Origin: Flavisericum labens
GTDB lineage: Bacteria > Bacteroidota > Bacteroidia > Flavobacteriales > Flavobacteriaceae
DNA: 64,000 nt
Assembly (NCBI RefSeq): GCF_045446075.1
Contig: NZ_JBJJBQ010000007.1
Coordinates: 1-64,000 of the forward strand
Direction: 5' to 3'
Position 1 is the stretch's first letter. The number at the start of each line of letters is the position of its first letter. The notes under the pieces were generated by a model. The model ran no database searches and was not told the origin of the DNA. It saw only the letters and a list, made by a program, of their open reading frames with translations. Made by a program: the position numbers and the translations under genes. Below are positions 62,012 to 64,000 of the stretch, piece by piece.

Positions 62012-62237
62012 TTTTTTAGTCTGATACCTTGCAAAAATAATGTAATTTTGCGGTTAAACACTAGCAAAAGCTGATAATGGGTTAAGGATTGCAGCGGCAT
62101 CCTTTTTAAAATACGAAAATGGTATTGCGAGGCAAATTTTTATTTGCCGTAGCCATCTTCTAATTAACATTTTAAAAAGATACAGCGGAAAGCCTGACCA
62201 CCGAAATAGTTTTCGGGGGTAACCCCAAAAAAAATAT

Positions 62238-62969
62238 ATGATCAATAATACGTCTACATGGTTTACTTCGTGGTTTGACACGCCGTACTACCATATTTTA
62301 TACAAAGATAGAAATGATAGCGAGGCCCATGCCTTTATGGAAACGCTTACCGATTATTTGAATATCCCAGAGCATGGCCGTATTTTGGATTTGGCCTGCG
62401 GAAAAGGACGCCACGCCAGGTATTTAAACAAAATTGGATACGATGTTACCGGGGTTGATTTAAGCGAAAACAGTATTGCCTTTGCCAAAAAGTTTGAAAA
62501 CCACCGCTTACATTTTGATGTGCATGATATGTGCCTACCCTATAACAAGCAGTTTGATGCCGTTTTTAACTTGTTTACCAGTTTTGGCTATTTTGAGTAT
62601 GACGAGGACAACCTAAAAACCATTAAAGCCATTAAGGCCGATTTGAACGAACATGGTTTTGGGGTGATTGATTTTATGAACAGTGAGTATGTTATTGACC
62701 ATTTGGTGCCAGAGGAAGTTAAAACGGTGGATGACATTGAGTTCCATTTAAAGCGCTATGTAAAAGGCGATTATATTATTAAGGATATCTCATTCACCAT
62801 AGGCGATAAAGATTATCATTTTCAGGAACGGGTACGTGCGTTTACTTTAGCGGATTTTGAGAGCCTGTTTGAAGAAGCCGATGTATATTTACTGGATGTT
62901 TTTGGCGATTATAAATTGCGAAAATTTAACCCCAAAACTTCGGAACGTTTAGTGATGATTTTTAAATAG
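62238..62969 (+). CDS. Class I SAM-dependent methyltransferase
   Basis: A 243-residue protein with AdoMet motif ILDLACGKGRHARYLNKIG (about 49-67), acidic end GVDLSE and the post-motif FDAVFNLFTSFGYF. After that, the C-terminal domain has EFHLKRYVKGDYIIKDISF. It is the 'methyltransferase domain 25' type of unknown substrate. No obvious pathway genes surround it. Confidence 0.85.
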   Translation: MINNTSTWFTSWFDTPYYHILYKDRNDSEAHAFMETLTDYLNIPEHGRILDLACGKGRHARYLNKIGYDVTGVDLSENSIAFAKKFENHRLHFDVHDMCLPYNKQFDAVFNLFTSFGYFEYDEDNLKTIKAIKADLNEHGFGVIDFMNSEYVIDHLVPEEVKTVDDIEFHLKRYVKGDYIIKDISFTIGDKDYHFQERVRAFTLADFESLFEEADVYLLDVFGDYKLRKFNPKTSERLVMIFK

Positions 62970-63019
62970 GAGGATAACCGGCAGTTGTTTATTTTTGCTG
63001 CTACGAATAGTGTAATTAA

Positions 63020-63694
63020 ATGAACAAATTTATTTTCCCCATATTGGCGGTGGTTCTTGGTTTTTTACTGGCCCTTGCCTCTAAAAAACAAAAGTCTTGG
63101 AATACCAAGCTCCTACTCTCTTTCAGTGGGGCTTTTCTATTGGCCTTAACGCTTTTTGAATTATTACCCGAAGTATATCATCATTTGGAGGCTAAACTTA
63201 CCGGTCTTTTGATTATGTCTGGTATTTTGCTGCAAATTATTTTAGAGCTCTTTTCTAAGGGCGCCGAGCACGGGCATGTGCACATTCATAAAAACGAAAC
63301 CGTTTTTCCGTGGTTGTTGTTCATCAGTTTATGCATACACAGCTTTTTAGAGGGTTTTTCCATACACGACCACAACGATATGGTTTATGGAGTTTTGGTG
63401 CATAAAATCCCCATTGCGCTAATCATTACCTTATTTTTAATGCAGAGCCAATACAGCAGAATGCAAATTGCAGCATTTTTATTGGTATTTGCCCTTATGA
63501 CTCCTTTGGGTACTTATGTGGCGCATGCTTCAAATTTAACCGAACAATATGTTCATGCCATCAATGCCGTAGTAATTGGTATCTTTTTTCATATTTCTAC
63601 CACCATTTTGTTTGAAAGTGGCGATGGCCATAAGTTTAATTTGTCGAAATTTATTTCGATTATTTTAGGCGTTGGTATCGCTTATTTGATTTAA
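63020..63694 (+). CDS. ZIP-family metal transporter
   Basis: A 224-residue transporter with about seven helices. The cytoplasmic-facing His-rich loop is GAEHGHVHIHKNE (about 88-100). The metal-site helices show CIHSFLEGFSIHDH (H-S-x-x-E-G pattern, near 110-123) and VHKIPIALIITLF (H-K-x-P, near 128), both typical ZIP signature elements. It should import Zn or Fe. It is 50 bp from the methyltransferase gene. Confidence 0.9.
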   Translation: MNKFIFPILAVVLGFLLALASKKQKSWNTKLLLSFSGAFLLALTLFELLPEVYHHLEAKLTGLLIMSGILLQIILELFSKGAEHGHVHIHKNETVFPWLLFISLCIHSFLEGFSIHDHNDMVYGVLVHKIPIALIITLFLMQSQYSRMQIAAFLLVFALMTPLGTYVAHASNLTEQYVHAINAVVIGIFFHISTTILFESGDGHKFNLSKFISIILGVGIAYLI

Positions 63695-63700
63695 TTTTCA

Positions 63701-64000
63701 ATGTTTAGCAAAGAAGAATCTCGACTATTAAGGCAAGAATTTTGGACGAGTTTTGGGAAATCGTTTCCACGGAAGTGGATATTGTACAATACGAAATTAA
63801 AAGGGTTCAGTTTTAAATTTCATTTTGATACCAAAAGAGCCTTAGTAGCGCTCGACTTAGAAGACGACCTAGAACACCGCATTACGTACTGGGAAAAATT
63901 ACTGGCATTGAAATCTATTTTAAAAGACGAATACCTGCCAGAAGCTATATTTGAGGAGGAATATTTTTTAGATAACTCCAAAGAAATTTCTAGGATTTAT
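63701..64000 (+). CDS. DUF4268 domain-containing protein (5' part)
   Basis: The frame from ATG 63701 runs open to the window edge, giving 100 residues: MFSKEESRLLRQEFWTSFGK, SFPRKWILYNTKLKGFSFKF, HFDTKRALVALDLEDD and HRITYWEKLLALKSIL. This matches the start of DUF4268 (an FWTxFGxxxxx...KGFxFKF, then EDLEHRxxYWEKL). Function is unknown; related domains occur in restriction-like proteins but stand-alone copies are common. The stop is beyond the window. It starts 6 bases after the ZIP stop. Confidence 0.85.
   Translation, partial: MFSKEESRLLRQEFWTSFGKSFPRKWILYNTKLKGFSFKFHFDTKRALVALDLEDDLEHRITYWEKLLALKSILKDEYLPEAIFEEEYFLDNSKEISRIY

Noticed and set aside
1..64000. tRNA, rRNA, CRISPR or IS elements
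   Set aside because: I looked through the gaps by eye and saw no cloverleaf-like arms, CRISPR-like direct repeats, or transposase ORFs. A tRNAscan-SE or ISfinder run would be decisive.

Overview
The window is a 64 kb piece of chromosome from a low-GC marine-type member of the Bacteroidota, most probably family Flavobacteriaceae. The evidence is the set of type IX secretion (T9SS) C-terminal sorting domains (type A at 1-708 and 11291-11502, type B at 34073-36967), the Bacteroidota-style promoters (TTG, about 19-20 bp, TAnnTTTG) with A-rich leaders in place of strong Shine-Dalgarno sites, the fused alpha/beta 2-oxoacid dehydrogenase E1, and many families typical of flavobacteria (DUF4251, DUF4294, DUF6268, DUF1853, SUI1, EF-G-like, membrane-anchored TPR-LuxR). 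I see no rRNA, tRNA, CRISPR array, intact transposase or prophage. Most of the window is housekeeping or core-accessory chromosome.

Layout. 1-708: end of a T9SS-exported calcium-binding-repeat protein. 844-6132 (minus): a tight unit of an Fe(II) dioxygenase, SUI1, DUF1835, nucleoside phosphorylase, a cytoplasmic periplasmic-binding-fold protein and a type III polyketide synthase. 6270-8715: E1 fusion and a 3D-domain lipoprotein. 8716-9765 (minus): orphan ExbD and an array of tiny ORFs, two of them paralogous. 10057-12517: a secreted protein, a T9SS cargo gene interrupted at a 3 x 8 bp repeat, and an aldo/keto reductase. 12731-19581: helicase, cold-shock protein, two DMT exporters, GT9, dienelactone hydrolase, OsmC. 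19602-22813: DUF1853, DUF4251, a degenerate intradiol-dioxygenase-like protein, FKBP, CsbD. 22947-23557: two adjacent decayed genes, one being hibernation factor HPF. 23754-27258: MscS, a flavin reductase, a DUF3360-like permease, and a remnant of a second flavin reductase. 27715-31142: an Lgt-like protein fused to a beta-barrel, a CDP-alcohol phosphotransferase and an outer membrane protein. 31311-36967: cation-chloride cotransporter and a large T9SS type B adhesin-like protein. 37320-39845 (minus): EF-G-like factor plus coiled-coil partner. 40120-44449: membrane proteins, MscS, GNAT, hemolysin III, DUF4294. 44552-49777: M42 peptidase, NUDIX and a complete three-subunit acyl-CoA carboxylase operon. 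50079-58768: regulators, a barrel protein, metallopeptidase, YceI, MFS, DinB, ABC exporter. 59114-64000: CDF transporter, Bor-like lipoprotein, two methyltransferases, ZIP transporter, and the start of a DUF4268 gene.

The most distinctive points are: (i) an exact 8-bp triplet repeat whose contraction by one unit would restore a complete T9SS sorting domain; (ii) paired 28-29 aa microproteins with a shared leader; (iii) an Lgt-fold inner-membrane domain lacking the HGG motif, fused through a signal-peptide-like segment to a predicted barrel and placed beside a CDP-alcohol phosphotransferase with an altered motif; (iv) an EF-G-like GTPase lacking the switch-II histidine and the NKxD lysine; (v) an intradiol dioxygenase-like protein lacking its HxH iron ligands; (vi) a decayed HPF locus; and (vii) palindromic intergenic repeats. 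All functions are inferred from sequence alone.
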